Counted from the stretch's first letter, positions 11,299 through 23,040 are shown. The stretch is 64,000 bases of DNA from Hibiscus mutabilis (GCA_019671005.1 CM033752.1:806001-870000), one strand, 5' to 3'. The notes: a model not told the origin generated them from the sequence alone. Program-made: numbers and translations.

Positions 11299-12402
11299 AT
11301 GGCAGAACTAGTTGAGAAAATGGGGCGAACTAAGGAGTCGAGTCTTGACCTGCTAGAAGAAAGAATCGAGAATGAGCTAAAGAAGAAAGAAAAAATAGAT
11401 ATTTTCAATACGAGGGAACTCTTCCTAGTCCTTGATTTGGTCATTCCTCCGGATTTCAAGATTCCCAGATTTGCACAATATGATGGAACTAGCTTCCCGA
11501 AGGTTCATTTGACCATGTTTTACAGAAAAATGGAGGGATGCATGAAGAATAAAGAGTTGTTGATCCACTACTTCCACGATAGCCTAGCGGGATCTGCAGC
11601 AGTGTGGTATAACCGTTTGAGCAAAAACCAAGTTCGGTCATGGGGTGACCTTCCTAATGCCTTCTTAAGTCAGTAAAAATATGCTTTAGACTTAGCGCCC
11701 TGTCGTCAGTTTCTTCAGAACGAGAAAATGAGACCAAATGAAAGCTTCAAAGAATATGCACTAAGGTGGTGATGTTCGGCAACACAAGTTCAGCCTTATA
11801 TAGCAGAAGAAGAGTTAACTCCCTTGTTTCATGCAACACTTCCCTCTCCTTTCTTCGATATGACGTTGGAGATATCAAGAAGCAGATTCGAGGGTTTTAT
11901 AACGATTGGAGAGATGATAGAATACGCAATCCAAGAAGGAAAATTAGGGTCTAAGTCTAAGGACCGAACTGAAAGAAAGGCAGATGAAGACAAAGAAGTA
12001 AATGAGTGTCACCTCCAAGGTTTTCGTGGCCGTAAAAGAAGAAGACAGACTGAGACTTCGGGGTCATCAAGGAAAATTCCTCATACGAGTGCAAATTTGG
12101 AAGTTTTCGGAGTATCCATCTCAGACATATGGCCTTATTTGGTAGAAGGTCGCTATCTTGCTCCCAAACCAATAAAGATTACACCTGGTCCATCGGCCCA
12201 TAGCTTCGACTCGAGTAGCACATGTGAATTCCACATGGGGGCACAAGGGCATCCCACCAAAAAGTGTAGACCTTTACTAGAGGAGATCAAGAAGCTGATC
12301 AATAATGGGACCTTGACACAAGAACTGATCCAACAGTGGAGAACCAAGGATGGGGGGCAAGTTTACATACTGCTAAGAAAACCAGAGATGTCTCTACATT
12401 AG
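11299..12402 (+). pseudogene. Gag capsid and CCHC-like domain of element 2 (broken)
   Basis: The first frame (to TAA at 11,674-11,676) gives ERIENELKKKEK, then a Tat-type retrotransposon Gag domain: IPPDFKIPRFAQYDGT, LTMFYRKMEG, LIHYFHDSLAGSAAVWYNRL, SWGDLPNAFLSQ. The same domain continues after the stop (KYALDLAPCRQFLQ, NESFKEYALRW), then shifts frame to LTPLFHATLPSPFF and IGEMIEYAIQEGKLGSKSK. The C-terminal segment TCEFHMGAQGHPTKKCRPLL keeps an intact C-x2-H-x5-H-x4-C pattern. One nonsense codon and at least one frameshift make it a pseudogene in this copy. Gag would form the particle for RNA packaging. Confidence 0.75.
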
Positions 12403-14689
12403 AATACTTTCTTAAAGTAATACAAGAGACCAACTTTACTACTTGTGTCCCACATGTGGTAAAGATCTTTTGTGAAGGGGCATGCGTCATGTTTGTTGAT
12501 TTTCATTCCAATGAAGAACCCATTTTGCTTAACATACAATGTTCTTGAAAGCACACAGATGTGTATCTTTTTTCACCGTTGTAGGTCACTGGATATCAAT
12601 TGCAAGATGTGACAGTAGTTGGATGTTGTGATAATGATGAGGTTGATCTCCCCAATAGACTCTGGTCAGCAAATCAAGACTACTACTCTTTCAATGACGT
12701 TTAAGGACGAAAAAGCTCCAAATGTTAACCATGTAGAGTTGCTTGAAATTGAAACTCTAAGCGCAATCTTCTATGCACTAAAGAATTAACAATCAAAAAC
12801 AGGACACATGTGTGAAATAAAAGAAAATAACAATATTATGCGGATTAAATAAAAAGTACTCCTATGTTTGAAGCCTGGTAATAGGTTTGTTCGGATAAGA
12901 GTGTGGAAATTTTGGGGCATCCGCTGAAGCAATAAGGTTGCAATACACTATCCAAGTCAAGAAACCTTAGCTTCATGAGTGATGGCAATATTTTCAAATC
13001 GTGACTGTGCCGAGTAACTTAGGGTAATGTTGTTTGCTCCATCGTTGTCTTCAAGACAAAGGACTATGACGAGTTGATTTCCTCAAAAATAATGATAAAC
13101 ACATGAAAAAAAAAGAAAATAAGAGAAAATAAAAAAATAAAAAAATAAAAAGAAAAAAATAGAAAAATAGAAAAAAAGAAAAAGAAAGAAAGAAGAGAAA
13201 AATAAGCAATAGCATAAGTATAATTGAAAACACACACACTCCTAGAAATTTATTCTTAGAATGATATTTCTGCGCTCGAGTGGTCAAACAAGTCCACCCT
13301 TTTTAGGGCAGAGCAAATAATGAGAATTGAGAAAGAGTAGTATTCATAAGGATGAATCATAAGGATGAATCAAGTTATCTGGGAAGACTTCACAGCCTTG
13401 AATCGCCGTAACATTCAAAATCTTTATGGACCCAAGCTATGCTTGAAATACTCGTTGAACGGTTGAATCTAAGACGCTCTTGCACTTGATATCCAGAGCT
13501 CCTATTCTGTTGTTTGTTATACTAAGATGTTGATTTCAAGATCTTGTATGTTAATCTAAATGACACTCTTCAGTGGAATTGCAATCAACAAATTGACAAT
13601 TTAAAGCAACAAAGATTTTCATGTATTGCTTCAGAGATAAGATCCAGAACACAAGGTCGCGGATATTATTGGGCATCTAACCAGAGAAACGACCCCTCAA
13701 TGTATAAGATAAATATGATGACAAGAATGTATGTGTCGGACAACTCAAGAGCAGGAAGCGGGTTTCAGCTATGATGCCTTTGGTCGGTTCAAGGAAATGA
13801 ATAACAAACCAGGACGAGAATGAGATTATGAAATACGGGGAAAGGTAAGAGATAAACATTGATTCTCCAAAGAGTTAGAGCATTGGGATCGAGAGATGGT
13901 TCCCGTCAAGAAGCAGCAAGAAGATTGAATTTAGAAATTAAGTTCAGAGCATGAAAGCATTTTGCTTGCCCTGACGATGAAACTGACAAATACTCTGAAT
14001 GTTGGGTCAAAGAATGGGAAAATAGTTGAGCTCATGATCGAGTGGGGTAATGCAGAACATGAAGAATGGTAAGAATCCCTACACAAGAATGATATAGAGA
14101 TTAGAATGAGCTTATTTGTGAAGTGGGTAGAGACCCCGAAGAAGAAAGACAGTTGCTTGTGCAAGAAGGCAAGAGCGTGTATTCAATTGATAAAGGAAAG
14201 ATTGGTGAAGATGAAGATCAAAACTCAGCATATTACGAAAAAAAGGGAAATGGAGAAATATGAAAAATGACTTTTTAGGGCATAGGATTTTAAAACATAT
14301 TTAAAAGATAGAGAGGGAGAAAAGAGGAAAAGGAGAAGAAATAGAGTAAAGAAGAAAGAAAGAAGAATAAAAAAGAAAGAAAAAAAGAGAGAATAAAGAA
14401 GAAAGAAAAAAAAAGAAAAAAGAATAGACAGAAGAAGAAGAAAAAAGTAAAAAAGAAGAAAAAAAGAAAAAGAAAAAAGAAAGCTTTACATTGCATGCAT
14501 CATATAGATAGAGGCATGTCAATTTTGCTTGTTTTAGACAGGTATTTGAAGAATTATCGAAGAGTTATCGAAGAAAAAAGGAAAACAGAAGAAAAAAAAG
14601 AAAAACAAAAAAGAAAGCTTTACATTGCTTGTTTTAGACAGGTATTTGAAGAATTATTGAAGAGTTTTAAGGAGTAGATTTTATTAAAG
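12403..14689 (+). other. Noncoding interior of element 2 with polypurine tracts
   Basis: No pol motif is seen in any frame. Two strongly purine-rich tracts (about 13,080-13,220 and 14,290-14,620) alternate A runs with GAA/AGA. They produce Phe/Ser-rich or Lys/Glu-rich ORFs that are composition artefacts. About 50 bp around a CTTGTTTTAGACAGGTATTT core is directly repeated near 14,525 and 14,628. In an autonomous relative pol would occupy this place. Confidence 0.6.
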
Positions 14690-15380
14690 AAAGAAAGGTC
14701 GGTAGCCATAGTAGTGTGAGGCAAGATGATGGTAGCCATAGTAGCGTAAAGCCAGATATTAAGTCCTTCGGGCCATCAATAAGACCTTCGGGCATGATGA
14801 GGCATCCATAGTAGCGTGAGGCCAAGTGACGGCAGCCATAGTAGCGTGAGGCCAGATGACGGCAGCCATAGTAGCGTAAAGCCAGATATTAAGTCCTTTG
14901 GGCCATCAGTAAGTCCTTCGGGCATGACGATAAGTCCTTCGGGCCACCAGTAAGTCTTTCGAGCATGGTGATAAGTCCTTCGGGCATGATGCGGCAGCCA
15001 TAGTAGAGTGAGGCCAGATGACGGTAGCTATAGTAGCATGAAACCAGATAACTAAGTCTTTCGGGCCATCAGTAAGTCCTTTGGGCATGATGATAAGTCA
15101 TTCAGGCCACCAGTAAGTCTTTCGAGCATGGTGATAAGTCCTTTAGTCTATCAATAAATCCTTCGGGTATGATGAGGCAGCCATAGTAGCGTAAGGCCAG
15201 ATGACGGCAGCCATAGTAGCGTGACGCCAAGTGACAGTAGCCATAGTAGCATAAAGCTGGATATTAAGTCCTTCGGGCTATTAGTAAGTCCTTTAGGCAT
15301 GTTGATAAGTCCTTCGGTAAGTCCTTCGGGCATGGTGATAAGACCTTCAGGCTATCAGTAAGACCTTCGGGCATGATGTC
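14690..15380 (+). repeat. Two-module minisatellite in the 3' region of element 2
   Basis: Two interspersed modules recur. Module a is about 30 bp, GGCAGCCATAGTAGCGTGAG followed by GCCAGATGAC. Module b is about 20 bp, AAGTCCTTCGGGCCATCAGT or AAGTCCTTCGGGCATGATGA. Module a occurs about nine times and b about eighteen times with point changes, in mixed order. Hypervariable tandem arrays 3' of coding sequence are known in Tat/Ogre elements, where they can seed satellite DNA. It ends about 200 bases before the polypurine tract. Confidence 0.85.
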
Positions 15381-15561
15381 AAGATTTCCTTTTGAATGTC
15401 GAAACGAGTACAAATTGGGGCATTGAAGAGATCGAAGCTTGAAGATATGGCCGAGGAAGAGCGGAAAGTTTTAGAAGAACCCGCGATTCTAGAGCCCGAG
15501 ATAGGGAAGTAGGACACAATAAGTGTTTTTGGTCTTTGCTTTGTTCTCGTTTCACTAGAAC

Positions 15562-15578
15562 AAGCAAAGAGGGGCAGC
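15562..15578 (+). other. Polypurine tract of element 2
   Basis: AAGCAAAGAGGGGCAGC abuts the 3' LTR start TGTAATCACTC. Confidence 0.75.
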
Positions 15579-18500
15579 TGTAATCACTCATTTTTGTCTG
15601 GGTTGTAAATATTATCGTACACTAGTTAATTATAGTAATCGTTATATATGTTAGTATGTACGTATACCTATATGATATGGATGTTTTTTTAATACGTGTA
15701 TATGTGTTTATTATAAATATTGGTATGTGTTAATGTATTAACACGAGCTATATAATTGATAGATATTATGATATTGCATGTACATGTATTATGTATGTTT
15801 GTAATAAGTATGTATAATGTGTGTATATATATATATATTTGTGTGTGTGTGTGATATGGTTGTGTGCACGTATATGTATGCTATAGGTTTGCATGTATAG
15901 GTAAATTTACATGTATATATATTAATGTCAAGTATATGTTTGTAGGTATGTGAATAAATACGTACGTATGATTATTGATTATTATTATTATTATTATTAA
16001 ATATATATATATATGACAGATCATATTAAAAATCCAAGCTATTTATTAAAAAATGTCCAAGTCCATTGTTACAAATTAAAACCCAAAAAATAACTATACC
16101 AGGCCCAACCGGCCAAACCCACTTAATGCTAAAAAACCCTAGCCTTATCAGAACCCTAATCCTTTTATTTTTGCACAGCCAAGGGAGAGCCGTTGGATCA
16201 AATCTTGATCCAACGGCCGAGATCAATCCAGAAGACTCCTCTATTTGGCGCGTGTAGCTCACTCCCAGGGCTATTAGACTTCCACGTACACGTGGCGTGC
16301 ACGCGCCAACCTTTCAGATAATCCTACGCCACGTGTCATCATCTCCAGCAGCCACCATACACTCCAAAAGCGATCGTGACCGTTCGTGCCCCAAGTGATC
16401 CCAGCCGTTGGATCAAATCTGATCCAACGACCAGGAGCAAATCTGGCCGATAACTCTCCAACCACCCTCTGCCGCCGTACGATTCTTCACTAGCCCTCAC
16501 CAAACCGAACATGCAAGATTAGAAAAAGTACCAAAATCAAATTTAATCATCTTATGTTTGCCTAAACTTGTAAGCAAAAAAATAAAAAAAGAAAGTAGCA
16601 TATATATCATGTAATCCAACAACATGTACTGAACCAGATCCAGAACGAAATAAAAAGAAAAAATGAACATTTCAGTGGTAATCTTTCTTTCTTTTTTCTT
16701 CTTTGCAAATATTCGAATTAGAAAAAGAAAATAAAAACAAAAGAGTCTTACCCCCTCCCGCCGGCGGATCTCCTCTTACCGGCTACAAGCCTCATATGGT
16801 GAGCCGGTAGAGGAGAGAACATCTTTGGTCTCAGTTCATAAAAGGTTTAAAAAAATTGTTTGTTTAGGTTTGGTTTTTTAGATCTAGGAAAAGATGGGGG
16901 TTTTTCCTAAAATCTAAGGTTATATTGGAGTTTTGGTTGAAAAGTTGGCTGTCTGGGCGGTTTTTAGGTCTTGTCAACGCCGACTAGAGGCGGCTGATGG
17001 TGGAACAGACGATGGTCAAAAGTTTTGGGATGTTTTGGGGCTTCGGTTTAAAAGGGTAAAATAATAAGAGAGGGTTTTTTTTTGGGTTTGAATTTTTAAA
17101 ATGGCAAAGAGGGGAGAGGTTGGTCGGATGGGTGTATTTATAAGGGTTTTTTTTAAAAAAAAATAGTACAATGACAACACTAGTCCCTTCGCGTTTTTAC
17201 TTTTTTTGTTTTGGGCTTGTCGCACGGGTAAATTACATCATCAGTCCCCCTGTGTTTTCAAAAAGTTTCAATTCAGTCCCGAATCTCTTGAAATCAGATT
17301 TTTAAATGGTAAAATTACCCCCTTTGCCACTCCGTGTTTTGAAATTTTCAAATGTGTCTTGCTGCATGGGTTTATTACACAACTAGTCCTTTTAAGTTTC
17401 GTTCAGCTTGCAATCCCATCCCCGAATTGTGTTTTTGTTGCTTTTGATTTCTATTTTCTGTTTTATTTTCATTTTATTTCAGTCCTTTAATGTATGTTTT
17501 TTATATGTATTTTTAATAGCCATGTTTTAATGTTTTTGTGTCAGCATAATTTGTGATGTTCTTCATATACGTATTATATATATATATATATTTCTTTTTT
17601 TGCCTCTTTATATCATATCCATTTATATTTTTGTGTGTATTATCATGTTAGTAAGTCATTTAGTTTGTTTATTCATGTTATATGTATGTTTTAGCATGTT
17701 TATGTTTTTCCTCATGTTTTATTCTATATGTCATTTTTTAGTACGTGTATTTATGTTTTATGGGTATTACCATGCTAATATGTCATATAGTTTTTGTTTT
17801 TTCATGTGTTTATATGTTTGGCATGCATATTATGATCATTGTGCATCTTAGGTTCATGTTAGAAATATGTGATAAGTTTGTTACATGTAATTATGTTTTT
17901 TTAATGTATGCATATGTTGTGACATATTATAAAGTTTTAGTATATTTTTGTGGTGCTATTGCTTTGTTAATTTAGTTTTTTTATGTGTCATGCATATTGC
18001 ATTTGTGTTTTTATATATGTGTTCAAGCATGTCACAACTAGTTAATTTGATTTTGAAGCATGTTTTTTCTTCTTTCTTTTTACCATGTTTATGTGTATAT
18101 GTTTTATTTACGTTTAGTTTTGATCCTTGTAACATGTTCCTTTTTTTATGATCATGCATTTTGTTAAATCATGTTAATTTAGATATGTTTTTTATATATA
18201 ATTTTTTTTCTAAGATTGCATAACGGATATATTAATTGTCAATGTGATAGCGTAAACATGGCCTGCATCAAACGTAGTGATGGTAGTCTATCGGTTTACT
18301 CTCGAATAACAGGGCCCTTAAAATTTACTCGCACTTATAACCAAATTTTAGTTTAATCGTCACTTTGATCCAGAAAGTTTAATGTTAATAAAGCGGTAAT
18401 TATTGAAGTACCAATTTTGGGCGATGTGGGGGTGCTAATCCCTCCCCATCTGTAACCCACTCCCGAACCCAATAGTTTTCAAATCTCTGGTTTTATGGTG

Positions 18501-18588
18501 TCCGGCCTACCTTAGTGGCCGGTGGCGACTCCATTTTTAAATAAAATATCATTTTTAGCAAAAACCACGTAGAAGAGATCGCTACAGA
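15579..18588 (+). repeat. 3' LTR of element 2
   Basis: A near-duplicate of 5,983-8,943 in the same orientation, starting TGTAATCACTC and ending CGCTACAGA. Differences are scattered substitutions plus small indels, such as an extra CCGGCCAAACCC-like insertion near 16,105 and different TG/TA tract lengths. The CTCACT target copy follows. Confidence 0.85.
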
Positions 18589-18594
18589 CTCACT

Positions 18595-19749
18595 AAGATT
18601 ATAGCTTAGGCTCTCATTTCTCATCAATGCATAGAAATAGATCCAATCGAACAACGAGTAAGCAAATGAGGATCCAAGGACTGAAGCATTTTTATGTATG
18701 GTTTTACAAATGCATAGTAGTAATAAAAGGCAATGTGACCAAGTTGTATTTGGGAAGTTTATTTTGGGTACTCCATGTTTGTACAAGTTTGGTTTGATGT
18801 TTTGGACTTGTATGATGCTTAATGTTTGGTTTTGAGGGGTTGGGAAACATTATGCATGCTTGGGTAGAAATCATGCATATAGGAGTTATGTTTGGATTTG
18901 ATATGTCCTATTTGATCTTCTACCATGCTTCTATGAACAATTTATGTTTGTGAAGTTTTGTGACGATTAGATGTTATTTGGAGTATGTTAGATTGAGCCA
19001 AAGTGTCATATGTTGGACCAAGAGGTCATTACAGGTTTGTTTGTACTGGTACAGGTCTTCAGGGATCAGTATACGGGAACCTATCTTGGCTCAATCTGCG
19101 CAAAATTGCCTTGGCTTACCTATACGACTGGGACCGTATCGGTACACATTGCTAGTAATTTGGCTTGTTTTCGGTACACGAGCAACCGTACCTATACGCC
19201 TCTTGGCTATTGAAATTCCAATTTTTGAAAATCGCATGCTCGTATTGATACACTAAAGGACTGTATTGGTACGCCTTTGTATTTTTCACCCGTTGCTATA
19301 CGAGAAGTGTCTGTACCGGTACGCTAGCCGTTATTTCAGTTAAGATGCCTTCTGAAGTTTGAATATTTGCAGTTTAGTCCTTGTTTCTTGATTATACAAT
19401 TAAATGAGTTTGGATGGTTATTTTAAGTTGAAATTTAACCTGATGGTATGCAATATGACTAATTAAGGATTGGTAACTTTAATTATAAAAAAGTACTTTT
19501 AATTATTGGAAATTATGTTTTGGTCCCTTCGACGTAAATTCGTACAATTGGATGTCAATTCGACGCTCGAATGAGTTGCAAACTTCACCATAACTAGCAT
19601 GATCACCTTAGGACTTAAATATGCATTTATATAAGATAAAAGGAAAAAATAGACCATTTTCTAAGTAAATCTTCCGAGTTTGTCTCGGCAAACCCTAATA
19701 TAGCTCGCTAGGTTCGGTCTTGTGACTAGACCAGGTCAAGGGGGTTACA
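18595..19749 (+). repeat. 3' LTR of element 1, second segment
   Basis: It resumes the LTR after the CTCACT duplication. The first 50 bases align with 20,364-20,415 of element 3's LTR (CCTCACTAAG ... CTCTCATTTCTC against CTCTCTTTTCTC). The terminal 400 bases align with 21,300-21,701, sharing the CTCGGCAAACCCTAATAT-like block and the end GGTCAAGGGGGTTACA. It carries a cluster of GTACNGGTACG-like motifs (19,040-19,330). Confidence 0.75.
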
Positions 19750-21701
19750 AGATGTCAATTTGACTCCCAATTCGAACGAGAATTTAACCACTACCAATAT
19801 GTACACCCTAGGTAATAATGACGCATCTAGATATGATAAAAAGAAAAATGAGGTATAGCGATCGGCTATTCGGACTATGTGCTATTACTTGGGTTGAGCG
19901 GTCGGTTCCCCTTGTTGATGTAAAGCTTGCGGTCGGTAAGGTTGTAAAGTCATGCGGTCAGCATGGGGTAGTCTTAATGATGGTCGGTCATTAAGGGAGA
20001 TCCGCGTATCCGATGTGTAAAGTTAACGGTCGGTTAACTAAATATTAGCGGTCGACTAATCAAGGATAGTGGTCGACTATCCAGTGTCACTATAATTACT
20101 AATATATGAGAATCCTAATGTTGAATCTATTTAATAATGCTTTGGGATTTAAGCATGGTTTGTATTTGATGCTTTGGTATTTAAGCATGGTTCGTATTTA
20201 ATGCTTTTAGATTTAAGCATGAGGAACATATATATATTGTTTTACATATGGTCGATATACATGTTTTGTTTTGGAATTGTTGGAACTTGCTTAGGTCGTA
20301 AGCAATGGTTGGAAACAAGTATGGGTTTTCAAGAGTTTAAATGCATCATTATTCTAAGATCATCCTCACTAAGCAAGTGTGCTTACGCTCTCTTTTCTCT
20401 AATGGTGCAGAGCATTAAAGCTTAGAGGCAGCAAAGGCAAGGATTAAGTATCCAAAGACAAGACTTTTTGAGTATGAGCTCAGATTTAGTTTCCGGTTAA
20501 TAAGGCAATGTGTTCGCCATAGATTTTCTTAGGGTTTTGTAATTTAGTTTTCCCTGGTTTTGAGCATGTATAATTTTGTGGTTTTGGAGTTTGATTGTTG
20601 ATGTTTCGCTTATCATGCATCGTTACCTATGGTTGACGTTATATGGTTACCTAGGTATGCATCTAGATGGTTTTTCTTGGATGTTATGTTTTTGATGAGC
20701 TAATCCTATTGAGTTTGGTATTGATGATATGGTGTTCTTGCTGATAACTGCTTAGTTGGGAATTTTTGGTATATTTGGTGAGGTGCTTTAGGGAGCATGC
20801 CTTTAGATTGATTCTTTTGGTAATATGAGCTCGTATTATGGTTAAATCATGGTGTAAGGGTTGATGTATGTAATGTTGAATGTTTGTTCATATATGCAAG
20901 TTGCTAGGGTTGAAATGCATCTAGATTTGGGTGAAAGACCTATAAAAAATAACAGTATGGGCCTCTGCGTACCGATACGCAAGGGACCATATCGGTACGG
21001 CAAGGCAATCCAAGGCAGGCTGTATTGGTACGGGTATACAAGTACCAGTATGGTTAAGCAATTCAAGCTTGGTGTACTGGTACGGAATAGAAGGTATCGG
21101 TATGGGGATTCGTTACTGGAAAATCACTTTTTGAAGGAAAACCCATATACCATAACTCCAAGGGCTCATACCAGTACGGATTCGATATTGTACATGTTGA
21201 CGTGAAATAATGATACGGTACATTGTGTATCGGTACGCGTAGTAGCTCCGTATCGGTACGGCTATGTACGTATCGGTACGGGTGGCAGTTTTTACGGGTA
21301 ACGTCTTGGAAGTTAGTTTCTGGTTTCTTGCATTTTAGTCCCTAAGTTTAGTAAATGTAATTGGAAGCGCATGGATGATCATTTTGACCTGAATTTTGTT
21401 ATGTGGGCATGTAAATGGATTAATTAAGGGTTGGTAACCTCAAAATCAATTTTGGTCTTGTAATTTACAGTATTTACATTTTAGTCCTCAATTTTGAATA
21501 CGATGCAATTGGTTATCCTTTGTGACTCGTGTCATTTGAGAACTCACTTGTTGTGAGTATGAACATGTAGGAATAATAATTTGCATTTAGACAAGATAAA
21601 AAAGGACCGACTTTTCGTAACCTTTCTTCGGTTTGCTTCGGCAAACCTAATGTAGCACTATCGGTTCGATTGGGCGTCTAGGTCGGGTCAAGGGGATTAC
21701 A
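19750..21701 (+). repeat. Mosaic, 5'-truncated LTR of element 3
   Basis: The LTR ends GGTCAAGGGGATTACA at 21,701, just before the primer site. It contains the LTR block CCTCACTAAGCAAGTGTGCT (20,364) and a dense cluster of CGTATCGGTACG-type motifs (20,965-21,290). At 19,750-19,860 a second fragment of LTR 3'-end homology occurs. At 19,855-20,085 are about eight imperfect repeats with core GCGGTCGGT. No TGTAA start is found, so the LTR is truncated or rearranged. Confidence 0.65.
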
Positions 21702-21706
21702 TTTGT

Positions 21707-21720
21707 TGGTATCAGAGCCA
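21707..21720 (+). other. Primer-binding site of element 3 (initiator Met tRNA)
   Basis: TGGTATCAGAGCCA, five bases after the LTR end, is the standard plant LTR-retrotransposon primer site complementary to the 3' end of initiator tRNA-Met. Confidence 0.9.
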
Positions 21721-21936
21721 GGTTATGAAAGGTTAGGATATTGTTGTTTGGTTGTATGTTTTTGTTGGTTATGTACGGTGATTGTGAACATGTACGGTGA
21801 TTGATTTACATCATGTTGGGGTATGATCTGGGAACACATTGCCTATTACCGAGGTTTTAAAACGTTTTATAAGATGGTCTTGGATCATTTGCCTTGTGTT
21901 AGCCTGACTTTAATGTGTTTTGTTGCTTTTGATAGC

Positions 21937-23040
21937 ATGGCTTTCCGTGAGACACGTTCTATGGATGGTAATGTCGGAAGGCAGAATAACATTGAGGAAG
22001 ATAATCTCACTAATATTTTACCCCCTTCTCCTTCGTTGGTTCCGCCAGTAAATGTTGGGGCTGATGGTGTGCCCCAAGCTCATCAAGTACTGGTATTTGG
22101 TGATTTGACTTTGTTAGTTTAGGCGATAACAGGAGCTTTTCAAGCAGCAATGACTGGAGTACATGCGCAAGCACCGGCACCTATTATGGCGGTTAACCCA
22201 AGGTTACCTTTGTAGTGTCTCCGCAATTTGGGAGGTGTTGAGTTTAGGGGTTTGAGCCCTGAGGCAGCCGAGGGTTGGCTGGAGAGTATGGTCCGTATTC
22301 TGGATCCAATGGGCTGTAATGATGAGCATAAGCTGGGTTGTACAGTGTCGCTGTTGTATGGTGATGCTTATCATTGGTGGGTAACCACAATTGCTAGTGT
22401 CTTGGAGGCGGATGTAACTTGGGAGTTCTTTCTAAGAGCTTTCAAGAAGAACTATCTTGGTCCTCAGTATCTGGAAGCGAGAAAATGAGCATTTATGTCT
22501 TTGGTTCAGGGTGGCATGTTTTTGGCAGAATATGAGGTGAAATTCATCCGCTTGAGTCAGTATGCTTCGGAATTGGTTCTAGATGATCTTGAGAGGTGCA
22601 ACAGGTTTTGCTATGGGTTAGTGAAGGATATCAAAACATACTTGTTGGCGGCAGACTATACAAATTTTGATGTTCTTGTAAACTGTGCTAAGGATATTGA
22701 GCAGTCATTGAGGGTGTCAGGACAAGGTTCGGGTATGGCCTCGAATAAGCGAGGAGCTGATTTTGGCTATTCTGGGAGACGGAGTAAGAGGTTTCGAGAT
22801 AAGAGGCACAATTCGGATCATAGGCGTGATGGTGTCCATGGTAATCAAGGTGTTCGTTTTGTAGCTAAGTGTGAGCATTGCGGTAGACACCACATGGGTG
22901 AGTGTTGGGGTACCATGAGTTACGGAATATGTAGATCTCCCTGTCATATGAAGCGTGACTGTCCCCGTACTGTGGGTGATGCATCGGTTCGGGTTGTTGT
23001 ACCTGCTAGGGGTCGAGGCCGTAGTAGGGGTAATTTTTAG
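21937..23040 (+). pseudogene. Gag of element 3, one frame with three stop codons
   Basis: A single frame of 367 codons runs from ATG 21,937 to TAG 23,038-23,040. It is broken only by TAG (22,120), TAG (22,213) and TGA (22,486); no frameshift. It has an acidic N-terminus, a Ty3 capsid domain (EFRGLSPEAAEGWLESM, DAYHWW, FIRLSQYASELV, RCNRFCYGL) and a basic tail with two Cys/His clusters: CEHCGRHHMGEC and YGICRSPCHMKRDCP. In the second the first Cys of CCHC is replaced by Tyr. The start is 230 bases after the primer site, as expected. Confidence 0.85.

Larger units (their letters stand above)
5983..18588 (+). mobile_element. Element 2: gag-only Tat/Ogre-like LTR retrotransposon, 12.6 kb
   Basis: It has two LTRs of about 3.0 kb with long identical runs, a Tat/Ogre-type primer site, gag-like ORFs, purine-rich noncoding sequence, a minisatellite, a polypurine tract and a CTCACT target duplication. 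Between gag (ends 12,402) and the 3' LTR (15,579) I find no protease, RT, RNase H or integrase motif in any frame. It therefore looks like a large non-autonomous element relying on enzymes from a relative. It sits inside the 3' LTR of element 1 in the same orientation. LTR similarity implies a fairly recent insertion (inference; not measured). Confidence 0.85.
1..19749 (+). mobile_element. Element 1: Tekay-like Ty3/gypsy retrotransposon, 3' part, split by element 2
   Basis: The window opens inside gag of a chromovirus-type element. Domain order gag, protease, RT, RNase H, integrase, chromodomain is that of plant Tekay/Del elements. A polypurine tract and an LTR beginning TGTAATGCCC follow. 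The LTR is interrupted at 5,982 by element 2 and resumes at 18,595, ending in GGTTACA at 19,749. Many in-frame stop codons and several frameshifts show the copy is dead. The 5' LTR and gag N-terminus lie left of the window. Lineage is inferred from the chromodomain and the sister copy (element 3), which has an initiator-Met primer site. Confidence 0.85.

Noticed and set aside
13051..14522. Phe/Ser-rich or Lys/Glu-rich ORFs
   Set aside because: Products of polypurine tracts on either strand; no domain and no constraint visible.
14690..15380. Repeat-spacer pattern that could suggest a CRISPR array
   Set aside because: Two adjacent degenerate repeat modules without unique spacers, inside an LTR retrotransposon of a plant genome. 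It is a minisatellite.
17600..18160. Hydrophobic ORFs resembling membrane proteins
   Set aside because: They lie in the T-rich part of an LTR, overlap in several frames and are repeated in the other LTR without codon conservation.
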